Shown piece by piece: positions 44,059 through 54,570 of a stretch of DNA of 64,000 nucleotides. The position numbers were made by a program, and so were the translations under genes. Location: the NCBI GenBank assembly GCA_947650285.1, contig CANTFL010000198.1, positions 1 through 64,000 on the forward strand. Reading direction: 5' to 3'. The notes beneath the pieces were generated by a model. It worked only from the letters and a program-made list of their open reading frames with translations. It did no database searches and had not been told where the DNA came from. This DNA comes from Hyaloperonospora brassicae (lineage: Eukaryota; Oomycota; Peronosporomycetes; Peronosporales; Peronosporaceae). Position 1 is the stretch's first letter. Every line of letters begins with the position of its first letter.

Positions 44059-44394
44059 GCACACTGTGACCACTGCTTGCTTAGAGGTAGGCGTGACGCA
44101 GCAGGGTCCGGTAAGATGAGGTAACTGAAACTACTTTCCTTGTTGAGGCATCGATGTTTCGTGTGTGAATTGTTGTTGCGCTGTTTTGGATCGTAAGTCG
44201 CTGCAAGTCACCTGAACGAGACGACGAGTCAGATTGTGTAGGAAGGACATTGAACAGTACGACGTAGTAACAATCCCTTCAAATTGTGTTATCAGAGTCG
44301 AAGTAGCTTCCAATGTGCTCGCGACAGCACAATGGTGAGACGTCTTGATGCTTGCACCATACAGCCACAAGCCCATGAGGCAGCAGACAGCAGC
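44059..44394. other. Short convergent intergenic region
   Basis: 336 bp between the stop codons of DLD and RPL10A. It must hold both 3' UTRs. No further feature seen. Confidence 0.6.
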
Positions 44395-45084
44395 CTAGAA
44401 GAAGATCTGCACTGCAGGACCCATCGTGGACTTGAGGTACAGCACCTTGATGTTCTGCCAGTTCTTCTTCAAGAGCGAGGCCAAAAAGTTGGCAGCCAGC
44501 TGCGTGTTCACGACAATCTTCTGCTTGTCGAGTCCCACGTGGCCGATGGCAACGTTCAAGCACATGACCTTCTTCATCTGGAACTTGATCGTCGCACGCA
44601 CTTGCTCGGCCTTCTCCGTGAGCGAGTCGTTGGACGTCACAAGTGTCGGGAACTTGCCAGCCTTGTTCAGACCGGGACCTAGCAGACGCGGGATCTGCTT
44701 GATCAGCGTGTCGGACGCCAGGAACGCGTCGTACTTCTTGGCAAACTTCTTGATCACCTTCTTGTTCTTGTTGAACTTCTTGAGGTCGTCCACGGTCATG
44801 TACTCAAAGTTCTCCTTCTCGGCCATTTCACAGTGAATGGCGTTACCCAGCACGCAGATCTTCATGTTGGGGCGCGGGACCGTCGGCAGCTTAAACGTGC
44901 CACTGAAACGCTTGTCCTTCTGCGGGTCGTAGTTCTTGAGCGCAATCTGCAGCTCAATGGTTTCGTTAAAGTTGCGCTTCTTGCCCTTGTGCTCCGTGCC
45001 ATTGATGGTCACGGTCTCACCCGCAGAGAACGCCAGGATGTTGTCCACTGCTTGCGCGAGTAGCTCGCTGTTGAGTTTACTCAT
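44395..45084 (-). CDS. RPL10A: 60S ribosomal protein uL1 (L10a)
   Basis: A complete 229-codon frame from ATG (45084-45082) to TAG. The protein forms the L1 stalk of the large subunit, which helps eject deacylated tRNA from the E site. Family signatures are clear along the whole length: [45 protein letters not shown], the conserved [17 protein letters not shown], the Lys-rich [21 protein letters not shown], and the C-terminal [20 protein letters not shown]. It is a little longer than the animal protein (about 217 aa). No intron. The start is the first in-frame ATG, and the sequence immediately upstream has a CCATTCTCCCTTT motif that loosely resembles an oomycete initiator. Confidence 0.97.
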   Translation of the reverse strand: MSKLNSELLAQAVDNILAFSAGETVTINGTEHKGKKRNFNETIELQIALKNYDPQKDKRFSGTFKLPTVPRPNMKICVLGNAIHCEMAEKENFEYMTVDDLKKFNKNKKVIKKFAKKYDAFLASDTLIKQIPRLLGPGLNKAGKFPTLVTSNDSLTEKAEQVRATIKFQMKKVMCLNVAIGHVGLDKQKIVVNTQLAANFLASLLKKNWQNIKVLYLKSTMGPAVQIFF

Positions 45085-48000
45085 GGCTGGATACGATAAT
45101 TGTCGGGCGCTTCTTCGACGGCGGATTCAAAGGGAGAATGGTGCCTAACTCGACGAGCGCGATTTGGCTGGCCAGGAAGACCCGTACTTACACGGAGACA
45201 CACGGTGCAGCTATTTGCAGCGAGACCGTACTTAAGCAACGCGAATGGATGCGAGCAGTGGATCGCTACTTCGCCATGATGATTTGGTCGTAAAGAACGA
45301 GAGAGACACGACGCAATATACAAGTCAGACCTATATCGCTTACAATGCGCGTGACCGCAATCGAAGGGTCAAACGTCGGATAAACGTCTTGCGGGTCATC
45401 GGCACCTGAGCTGCAACGAGCTTTGCCAAGCAGTGACCAAGGGCTGACCTGACAGGCATGACATTATTGCTTGAGAGCTTTCATCGCTACACGAAAGCAA
45501 ACTAAGCTGCAGCAAGTCGAACGGTTGACAAAGCAATGTAGCGTAAGACGCCAAGGGCATTCATGCGAGCTATGAACTGATAAGGCTGATGGACTTTATA
45601 AGCCACGTCTCCATCGATACAGCCCAATAACACCCTGCTCGCTCGCTGTCTTGACCTGACGAACTTGCCTCTACGCAGCAACGATATATCGGTCGAGTGT
45701 GGTACGGCGCTTTGACGGCAAGGTCAACGCCGTCTGTCGTCGTGACCCGTACAAACGTGACTTTGGCAGTCCCATCCCATCGATCAGTCTATTGCCTTAA
45801 CATATCGTGTCTTTCTGCTCGGCTTTCCTCTCTTATCGTTCATTTGTCGTTACCTCGGCCGCGTCCTTTCAAGTCACGAAGTCCGTCGCTCTTGTAGAGT
45901 TCGTGACCGCCTGTCACAGAGTCGCCACGCGTGACTACGTGCCGCACCTATCTGTGCAAAATGCAGCGATCTAAACACTGTATGCACCTTTGCCAACTAC
46001 CAACGACTTGCTAAGCTATAGATGATGGCGGAGACCGAACGCAGCGACCATTCTGCTCTTATGACGCGGGGTTTGGTTAAGCTCATTGCTGTAGCAGCAA
46101 AGACATGCAAACTTGCTCTCGACGTACCACTACTTCCCATCTGCTACACCGACGACGATGACTTACTGTGATCCAACAGTGTTGTTTGTTTAACCGCTGA
46201 GGGTACGTGTTTTCTGCCGGCTGCTACTTTCTTACGTTCTGCAATAAGCTCGTGGCGCGGTCTACAATCTTGCTGCATACGTCACGAGATAGCCGACGCG
46301 GTCTACCAAGCAGTTATTGGGCTGCTATGTTACTGCAGACGCTTTGCTGACCTTGGCCGACACGACAGAAACGCTCTTTGCGCGCTCTCTTGACCCGCTG
46401 CATTGACAATTGTACTACAAATTTTCTGGTTGCTGAAGTAAACATCCACTGTCGCTTGTAGCTGCTCAATACCGATAGAATAGCTGTTACGATCGCAACT
46501 TCAGTCGGTCTCTTCGCAGCGGTTGTATCACCGCGTTCGTAAACGTTTCATCCTCCATGCAGCGTATTACAACAGGTACTTTTGTGACCATTCGTGCACC
46601 AAGCCGAAGAGGCCCTATACCCCTGACCTCAGTGAACGCTAGCAGAAACGCCTACACATGGCACTGCTACAAAGCGGCAGCGTCACCTCTGTCGGTACAC
46701 AGTGCATCCTCGTGGTCGATGGCATGTTCTTGAATGTAGCATACGTCGAACACTAACGTCGATCGACAGCGACACGTCGAGTGCAAGGAGAGATTGACCT
46801 ATGGATTCGACACTCGACGAAAAGTATCGAAGGATGGCGCGAGAGGTGCACGATTGACGAGCCGTGTCGACGTTAGTGGATGCCATGCATACTCGATGTT
46901 TCTAAAAATGTAGAAAAGAGCGCTACGTTTAAAACCCTCAGCAGACGTTGCTGTCGTTGTTTCATCGATCTGCACTACTTCCATTTGTCGCGGTTCGAAC
47001 CAAAAGAAGGTCCGTCCCAACGTGCATGTTGCGTATTCTACTTGGCAAGCAAACGGGCTTGAGTCAAGTAAGGTGGCAACTGCGATTCCATTCTGGTACT
47101 GCCATCTTGAAACACACGCCCGCATCTTCGCGACAGCCACTTTTGCATTGTTCTGACCGACTGTCCGAACGTTTCGCATGTTCCAGAAACTACGTTTGAA
47201 TTGCAAAACAATGATGCGAGATGGTCACTGCAAACACCACCGAGTGGCATAAGTTGCGCGTATCAGATTATCATTCCATCGTCGGCAGAACGTTTGTGCG
47301 CTTTCGATCTCGAAGAAGTGTACATTTGGCATCACTGCTTGTCCACCACCGTATGGGTACTACTGCCAACCATCTTCAAATCATTGACTGGATACACGAT
47401 GTGCAGACAGTATGCTCGAGCGATGGCCGCCCATCAACTTTTGCATGGGCTCTGATTGGTCTCGCACGCATCGGCCGCGTAGGCCATGTCCACTGATGCG
47501 CATGTACGCATCAAAGCAAAGCTAATGTGGCGCAAGTTCCCATGAATTTTCTCAGCACGCCCTTTTCGTCACAACGTCACGTAAAGGGGCTTGTGACACT
47601 ACCAACGAAGAAACAGTGGTCGAAATTGTAGGCCTTTCCACGAACCGATCTTCGAGCTGGGCAACACATTCTGGACGATCCCTTGCGAATTCGTCAATGT
47701 AACAGCGACGTCAAATCTTTAAAGACAAGAACCAGACCCCTTCTCGCATTGTGCGATACCATCACATCCCCCATTTTCGCAGACTGCTCCACGTTCTCAA
47801 CAAAGCGAGGGCAAATGTCCCAACTTCAATCTTGTCGATTCCTAGTCCGTAGAAGTGCAGGGAAAGAACCGGCCTCCACTCTTCCTATACCTCAAGGTCA
47901 CACCCGGACCCTGAGGCTGTCACGTGTCGAGTGGAATATTGTCAGACTGTTCTAGAACATGAGACGCATAGCTGTATGGTGTTGCGCTGTATGCAAGTTA

Positions 48001-48483
48001 TCGATCGATACTGTTAGCAAGCGGCGGTCGTGTCTTCTAGCAACACAAAAGTCAAACTCGGAAGTCTTTGCCTGTCAAACTGTTAATGTCTCTATCGACG
48101 GTGCCAACACGCACGCTCTCCTGTCAACTTAACGAAATGATGGCACACACTGACTCTTTTTCCGCGAATCAGTTTTTTGTATTTTCCGCGCACGTCCTAA
48201 TCACTCACTCCGTTATTTCCGCTCCTACAAATTCTAAGCTTCCTGCTCCCCTCGCCGCAGTCTTTCGATTGTCTTTTCCGATCAGCTAATCGAGCCGGTT
48301 TGTCAGACGTAGCAACAACGTGTCTCACGTACACACACACAGAGAGCCCGTCAGCACGCGGTTAGGGCCCTCCCTACCACCACCTCGTCTGTCGCCGGTT
48401 CTGCCGCTATATAACCAACAGACCTCCCCCCCCTCTATACTAATCGACACCCCTCCATCTCCTCCTCCTCCTCTTCCCCAGCA
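45085..48483. other. Intergenic region without a confirmed gene
   Basis: No recognisable protein. The longest minus-strand frame (46799-47206, 135 codons; QMEVVQIDETTTATSAEGFK, FYIFRNIEYAW) starts at TTG, is flanked by short frames of similar flavour in other phases (47038-47250 minus), and could be a decayed gene, but I cannot name it. The end of the region (48360-48480) becomes pyrimidine-rich with a TATATAA-like TATATAACC at 48409, forming the promoter of the next gene. Confidence 0.5.
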
Positions 48484-48499
48484 GCTCATTCTTCCATTT
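48484..48499 (+). promoter_or_regulatory. Oomycete initiator plus flanking element
   Basis: GCTCATTCTTCCATTT matches the published oomycete core promoter consensus GCTCATTYBNCAWTTT at 15 of 16 positions. It lies 84 bp upstream of the ATG at 48583, within a strongly pyrimidine-rich leader, so transcription most likely starts here. Confidence 0.8.
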
Positions 48500-48582
48500 G
48501 CTTACCAGCCTCTACGCCCGCCACTTCTTCGACTGCTTCGCACCACACACGAGCCGCTCACCCTCTTCGAGTATTCCACACA

Positions 48583-49449
48583 ATGGTCGCTGTGTATCCG
48601 ATCGTTCTGCTCGCCCTCACTGCAAAACTCGCGACGGCCGACACCACGCCCGATAACACGCCCGATAACACGCCCGACGCGGATGAGAGCAACAGCCTCA
48701 TGATGGCGGTCGGCACGAACGGCACGACCGTGCAAGCCACCAGCGGCACGACGTCGTACATGAACACCGAGTACAATCCCGACCGGTGCTTGCTCCAGTT
48801 CCTCAGTCTCGCGTGCGACGACGACGACTGCGGCGAGCTCAATGGGTTCAAGCTCGAGTGCGTGTCGAAGGGCATGCAGAATGGCCGCGAGAAGAAGATG
48901 TGCGAGTGCCAAGCGGCAGACGCCGACAAGTGCCAGAACTCGGTGAACCCGAACGCCACGTCGGGCACTGTCGCCCAGTTTGGCGAGTGCAGCGACCAGC
49001 TCCAGTGCGTCGACTCGTACGGCTACATTGCCACGTCTCAGGAAGAAGGCCCCGTCTGCGCCGAGCGGCTGCACTGTCTGCAGGAGATTAACTCGGAGGC
49101 GACGCAGCCGGCGTCCATCTGCCACACGTGCATGTCGTGCATTGCGCAGAACGACGCGGCCGAGAAGCAGTTGGCGGCCGCCAAGCGCTTCAACTGTTCG
49201 GCCATTTGCCCGAAAGAGATTCTCGACACTGTGGCCGAGCGCAATGCCGCGGGCGTCGGGATCGCCGACTCGTATACGGTCACGGGCTCAGCCAGTGACG
49301 CAGGAGATAGGGACAATGCCACGACACGGCCGGACAACGCGGCGACCCCGCGCGAGACGAGTGGATCGTCGATGGTGAAGCCGCAGACAAGCGTCGGAGC
49401 GATTGCCGCAGCGATTGTGGCCGTTGTGCTCGTTGCCGCTCTGAACTAA
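48583..49449 (+). CDS. Secreted Cys-rich protein, probably GPI-anchored
   Basis: 288 codons from ATG to TAA. Residues 1-19 are a hydrophobic signal peptide ending ATA. Residues 21-33 are a TTPDNTPDNTPDA repeat. Sixteen cysteines (69, 78, 83, 93, 107, 109, 117, 136, 142, 159, 165, 180, 183, 186, 205, 209) form a compact disulfide-rich domain including CEC and CHTCMSC. There are N-glycosylation sequons at 46, 124, 204 and 245. A Ser/Thr/Asn-rich linker (230-268) leads to a hydrophobic end (VGAIAAAIVAVVLVAALN), which fits a GPI-anchor signal. I therefore infer a cell-surface or wall protein. The cysteine spacing is not that of elicitins, and I do not recognise the family. Convergent with the bZIP gene (168 bp between stops); a broken copy of this pair lies at 1-2.3 kb. 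Confidence 0.85.
   Translation: MVAVYPIVLLALTAKLATADTTPDNTPDNTPDADESNSLMMAVGTNGTTVQATSGTTSYMNTEYNPDRCLLQFLSLACDDDDCGELNGFKLECVSKGMQNGREKKMCECQAADADKCQNSVNPNATSGTVAQFGECSDQLQCVDSYGYIATSQEEGPVCAERLHCLQEINSEATQPASICHTCMSCIAQNDAAEKQLAAAKRFNCSAICPKEILDTVAERNAAGVGIADSYTVTGSASDAGDRDNATTRPDNAATPRETSGSSMVKPQTSVGAIAAAIVAVVLVAALN
48646..48681 (+). repeat. Three tandem 12-bp units coding for the DNTP repeat
   Basis: ACGCCCGATAAC occurs twice in tandem and a third unit is altered at its end (ACGCCCGACGCG). It encodes TPDN-TPDN-TPDA directly after the signal peptide, a site where length may vary between strains. Confidence 0.85.
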
Positions 49450-49617
49450 CGAGGGAGACGATCGAGGCAGGTAGACAGGAGGGACGAACGAACATGCGAT
49501 CGAGACCTGGTATTAACGTAATCATAAAGCACTGCCATGGATAGCTGCACGAGTATTCTCTTGTCGGTCGTTCCAGGTGCCTCCCAACCGGTCGATCGGC
49601 TTTCAGGCCCGAGGGCT

Positions 49618-51487
49618 TCACGACACTTGCAGCATCTCCAAGCGACGGACAATGTCGTTGTAGATGTAGCCCAAGCACCGGTCCCGCAAGCGTTCGGACT
49701 CGGTCGCTTGCAGGCCAATGCGTCGCGTGATGGCCCGTCGAATCTCTTCGGCGTCCGACGCCTCGGACCCTCCCGACCACGTTCTTCTTGGGCTGCGCCA
49801 GCGGACAATACGCTTTGATCGAGACGTGGCGCACTGAGAGCAAACCGGTGCCCACTTCGCGTCGTACGGTCATTGCACCGCACACGTTGCGGCGAATGGC
49901 TTTGCGGTCGGGCGAGTCGACTGGAATCGGGTGCAACGTGTCTTCGTCCGCGTAGTCCCACAAGAGGATCCCTTCGTCTTGTCCACATTGCACGCGCGTC
50001 AAAACCCGCGCTTCAACGTCAATGTTCCCAGCCGTATCGGCTTCGTCGACTTCTTCAATCACGGGCTCCATGGACGCCACCAGGTCCGAGTAGTACACGT
50101 CCGAGTGCGTCAAGCCATTGTCCTCCTCGAGGTGCACTTCTTCCGACGCTCGCGCTTCGTACGACACGCCCGTGTAGTACACGCCAATGGTCTTCAAGCT
50201 TCTGGCCAGGATGTTCATGAGCGACCGGGGCGTGCAGTGCTCGGTCTCGGGGAAGAAAAACACGGACGAGAACTCCTTGATCACGCGGCCGTCACCGGCA
50301 TCGTCGACGAACGAGGTATACGGATCCTGCCGGCTACTGCGGCGGCCGAAGAGGTCCCGTGTCATGGCCGCAGCTGACTCGGCGTGCATCTCGTGCGCGT
50401 GCCGCGTGCCGTCGTGCACGATCCGAATGTTCGCCGTCGTTGTGCCGCCCGTGGCCAACAAGCGCAACGTATCTTCTTCGGTGTTCTGGATCACAATGTT
50501 CCGCGCCAACTCCATCTTGCTCCGTGGAAAATGCGCGACGTACTCTTTCCGACGCACGAGGGCATCGGTGGCCGACAAGGCCGTGTACGAGTGCACCCAG
50601 TCGTGAAACTCGAGCGTCTTGGAAAGCAGCAAGTTGCTGCCGCCCATCATGGCCCGCATGCCCCCGAGAAACGTCGTCTGCTGGAACAGCGCTTCTTTCA
50701 GCAGCTGATTGTGCTGCTCGGCCTGTTTCCGCTTGCGCCGTTGCGTCATGGCTTCTTCCTCGTACCCCATGAGCTCGTCGTTGTTCGCGAGGTGAGCCCG
50801 TCGCTCGGCTCGCAGTGTTGCCAATTGGCTCGTCAGGCGACTCATCTCGGTCTGCAACGACACGACCTGACTCCTCTTCTTCTCCCGATGGCGTTGCACG
50901 CCCAATGCGATCTGCGACCGGCGTCGCTGCTTTTTATGCTCGTCGAGACCTGCCGTGGGCTTCTTTGGCGCGGCAGTGGACACGACTTTCCTGCCTCGTC
51001 CTCGTGCTCGAGTCACGTGCTTGACTGCTGGTGGAGGCTCCACCGGTTGGAGGAGGTCTTCATCATTGGCTGGTACAGCTATTTCTTCAATCCACGAAGA
51101 GTTGTTCGGGTACGTGGATTCAGCTGAGAGCGCTCCAGAAAACGGAGACGAAGGCGTAGTTTCGCTCTGACAGCATCGTGGATCGTTTGGTGTATCCTCC
51201 TGCGTCCCGAAGTCCAGGTCTTGGTTCAGGTCGATAATCGAAGACGGCGGTAAGGAATTCAGCGCGTCGGTGATGAAGATGTCGCTCAGACTGTCCCAAT
51301 CTTTGTCCGAACTCGCAAGTGGAAACTCCGCCATCGAGCTGTCGCCTTGAGTAGCCAAGGACGCGTCCTCACTCGGACTAGAGGTCAAGGAAGAGTCTAG
51401 TGGGGGAGAAAAGAGTGGCGAGGATGCGTACGCATAATTTGAGGAAGTTTCTGGATAAGCACAGTCCGTCGCATATAAGCTCTCCAT
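49618..51487 (-). CDS. bZIP protein with START-like C-terminal region (one probable frameshift)
   Basis: ATG at 51487-51485. Residues 1-170 are acidic and Ser-rich (an activation-type region). The bZIP follows: basic stretch KKQRRRSQIALGVQRHREKK (186-205) and heptad residues L211, L218, L225, H232 and L239. In N-x7-R-x9-L register the invariant Asn is Ile193, with R201 and L211 in place. The C-terminal 350 residues resemble the START-like domain of oomycete bZIP/M96-type proteins (MELARNIVIQNTEEDTLRLL, SLKTIGVYYTGVSYEAR, DVYYSDLVASMEPVIEEVDE). The uninterrupted frame runs on past QPKKNVVGR to 49280, into the antisense of the next gene. A sensible ending (ASDAEEIRRAITRRIG ... LEMLQVS, TGA at 49620-49618) lies one base out of frame after a GGG at 49772-49774, so I place the true end there. 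A transcription factor by inference. Confidence 0.85.
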
Positions 51488-51490
51488 GGC

Positions 51491-51506
51491 AAGTTGAGTA
51501 ATGAGC
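51491..51506 (-). promoter_or_regulatory. Oomycete initiator-like element, very close to the bZIP start
   Basis: The minus strand reads GCTCATTACTCAACTT, 14 of 16 matches to the oomycete initiator consensus, ending only 3 bp before the ATG. If used, the leader would be about 15 nt. Confidence 0.6.
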
Positions 51507-53940
51507 TCTTGGCTGCTGCCTTGACAAGTACGAGAGCGATAGGGATCAAGGAGAACGCAAGGCGAAAGGGTGTTGTTGAAGGTACCTTGCGTTTTTTCCG
51601 CGCATACTTTTTTGTCGTCGGACTACTCGTTTCGAAACTTTCCAGGAGCTTAGAGGCGTGCCTGAGCGAATGGTAAGTTGAGTTGAGTCATACGTAGACT
51701 GCAAATGTTGTGTAGTGTCGAACCAAAGAGCTCTTTCATTCGTCACAATCGGTTCAGGAACCTTCGAAGTGAGACCATGCGCAGCGACGATGAGATGTGG
51801 GACCGTGCGTATCAACCAGTGAACACCTGTGATGGGGTTTCATCGCTTTACGCGTTGTACATTGCCGCAGCTCCTTCTCACAACAGGGAAGCGACGATGT
51901 CAATGGTAAATGAGCTGAGGATTTAGTCAAAGTCGCTCACGCAAGAGTCATGCTAGTTTCGTGCTCGGAGTCCGCTCTTGTATCGATCCTTCAGGTCCGT
52001 CGACAAAGTCGAAGATCATTGTGCTGGTGCCAGTCACGCATGTTGAAACATTTGTCGATGTCATTGGGTGGTAAAACTTCTTTCGAGTTTCAAGTTATCA
52101 TGACCGCGCTTTTTGTCAAACTTGAGCAAGATGGGGTACAGGTTTTTGTTACTCAAGAGCGAGTCATTCCATCAAGAATAAGGTCCGTGCGACTAAAGTT
52201 GGTTACATTATGGACTTCTTACGTGGTTTGCTGCAAAGAAGTGGTTGCAAGGGGCACTAAAGTGTTGAGAGCTGCATCGATTTTGTAGATGTGCTTGAGC
52301 CGACCGTCGATTGTGAATCGCTGCTTTGGGGGTATACGTGAGATCTCGCTGCAGCATGTTCGACACCGAAGCACATAAAAAAGAGCTGATGAAACTCAGT
52401 GAGCGTGTTTCTGTAGACCTCGCTGCAAAAAGATGCACACTAGACTGTCGTCATCTGCTCGCGACGAAGCGGTGCTGCGTTTATAGAAAATGCGTCATGC
52501 GCTGTCTGCGACAGGTCACTCCAAAATATCTCGCTGTGACTATTAATGTTATCCCAATCGACCAGTGTATTGAACTTGTTCGACAAAATCGAGTTTCCTC
52601 AATCTAGAAAGACTCGTATCGATGAGCTATGCGCTGAACGGTTCCTCAGTCTGCAGCAGTCGAATGGACTTGGCATGGCCGTGTGATTGTCTTTCACAAC
52701 AGGAATATGTGAAGCAGCCACATGATCGACATCAGAATACCCATAAAAACGATTGGTTGGACCGAGTATGTACTTACCTGCTTGCCCGTAGCCCTTGGCT
52801 TCTCCTAAAGCTTATTCTTGAGGCTAGTAAGTTCATTGCGGCTCGACTATTGCAGCCTTCTTGCTTTTGTATCCCATCATGCTCTCCAGTAGTTCCTGGC
52901 GGTAAGAGCTTTTGTATTTCTCGGCTCGATGTTTATCGTCGCTACACGAACCGTCGACGATGCGCCTGGCACGCAGCATTGACTATTAGGTCGAAACGAT
53001 TGGGCCTGGAATTCTATGCCTGCATCTTTGTGAGGTTTGACACTTCGAGTAAGCGATCAAGCGCTTGGTCCTGATTCATATCGCATATATTCAGTTGGGT
53101 TACGACTAGTGTAAATAAACTAGTTTGGTTCTACTGCAGCGCACGGCTACAAGTAAGCGTTGAGCTCGAATCAAGGATACAGGCGATGCTGGTCAAGCAT
53201 TGTGTGGGTCACCGACTGACCATCTGCACTTGCATGAGTTAGGCATTATGGTCACTGCTTGCTTCATTTTATCGAGCTTGCATACCTCTAGCTTTGCATG
53301 CAGCATGTGCGATTCACCTACACCAAGGAGCAAAATGGTCATGCTCAAGCGCGGTTGAACATAAGCTGATGACTCATCGTTAGTCAAGCTTCACCTGGCA
53401 ATTAGTCGATATGAGTCGTCAAGTCTAAATTCAATGACGCAATACATTTACAGCGAATCTAACGAATGAATTTGCACGTGGTGACTGCCCACGCGCATGA
53501 TTCCTGATAGCTTTTATCGGCAAATTCGACAAAGCTGCTGTCTGATTGTCCGCTGCGCAACTCCGTCTACAACCAGCGTCGAGAGCTCCTATCATTGGTA
53601 CCACATTCATTGGTGTGAAGAAGTTTGTACAATACGTGTGACGTTAGAGAAAGACTTCCGCAATCAAGTCGAGCAATGCAATTAGACCAATGACCATGAT
53701 GAGCCTGCAAGTATAATTCCACTCGCGTCAAGTAAATTTCGTTGGCGTTTGCGTGACGCACAATGTACAAACAACGAGACAGCAATGAACCACAGAAGCT
53801 GCAGGAGCTTACAGACGCGAATTGCAAACCGTACAATTGTATCGAAAGTTTATGCTGTCTGTACTCATCATCAGGCGGCCTTGCGACATTCCGTGTTGAA
53901 TCAAACCAATATTAATAAACTAAGATTGCAGCATTTACCA
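51507..53940. other. No gene recognised
   Basis: Several frames of 60-150 codons (the longest 52622-53074, plus) but none with a motif or composition that convinces me. Possibly the far promoter of the bZIP gene plus decayed repeats. Confidence 0.4.
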
Positions 53941-54570
53941 TTTTTCGCCCTTTATTTATAAATTAGTATATTTAGTCAGTTTTTTTTTTCTTATTCTTCC
54001 AAAAATTAAGGACTTGGGGGGCCTTATCTTTTTCACAAAATAAGAACTATTTTTATTTTGACATTCATTGATTGGATATAAATATATTGTTAGGATATCA
54101 AAATGCGATCATGTATTGAATCAGCATTACAAATTTGAAAAGATATATTCTTTTTAAATGTTCATTTTTATAAAAAGCCATGTGATCTTAAATTTCCATT
54201 ATTTTAGTAAATTAATTTGTACGATAGTAAATTATTTAGAACTAGAGAGGAAAATATAGAACGATCCCAAAAAGTTATTTTTCTTATTATATTGTCGGAC
54301 TTTTATCATCAATACTAAAAAATTTATAATCAAACAAATTTCTGGTCAAAAGAAAGAAGTAATAGAGCTCATGCGTTTTAAATACGTGTGGTTGATTGTA
54401 AACTAATGTCGCTATAGCCTGGACAGCACTTTTGCGCAGAGATGGAAACATGGAAGAGCCACGAGATCAGTTATTTGACTAAATCGTAGAAGTATCATAC
54501 TTTTCATTCACAACAAACCTCCTTTCTGCTTTTGTCTTCGACATAGGCCCCACCAAGTCAAAAGATTATT
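53941..54570. repeat. AT-rich tract
   Basis: Strikingly AT-rich compared with both sides, with long T and A runs and no frame of useful length. It marks the border between the gene-bearing block and the transposon graveyard to the right. Confidence 0.6.

Noticed and set aside
46799..47206. 135-codon minus-strand gene
   Set aside because: It begins at TTG, has no recognisable domain, and neighbouring short frames suggest decay. Kept only as a note in the intergenic entry.
48583..49449. Elicitin
   Set aside because: Secreted and Cys-rich like elicitins, but it has 16 cysteines with different spacing and none of the elicitin core sequence.
49280..49617. Extension of the bZIP reading frame to 49280
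   Set aside because: It runs antisense into the GPI-protein gene, is Arg-rich and unconserved, and a natural C-terminus with a stop at 49618-49620 exists one base out of frame.
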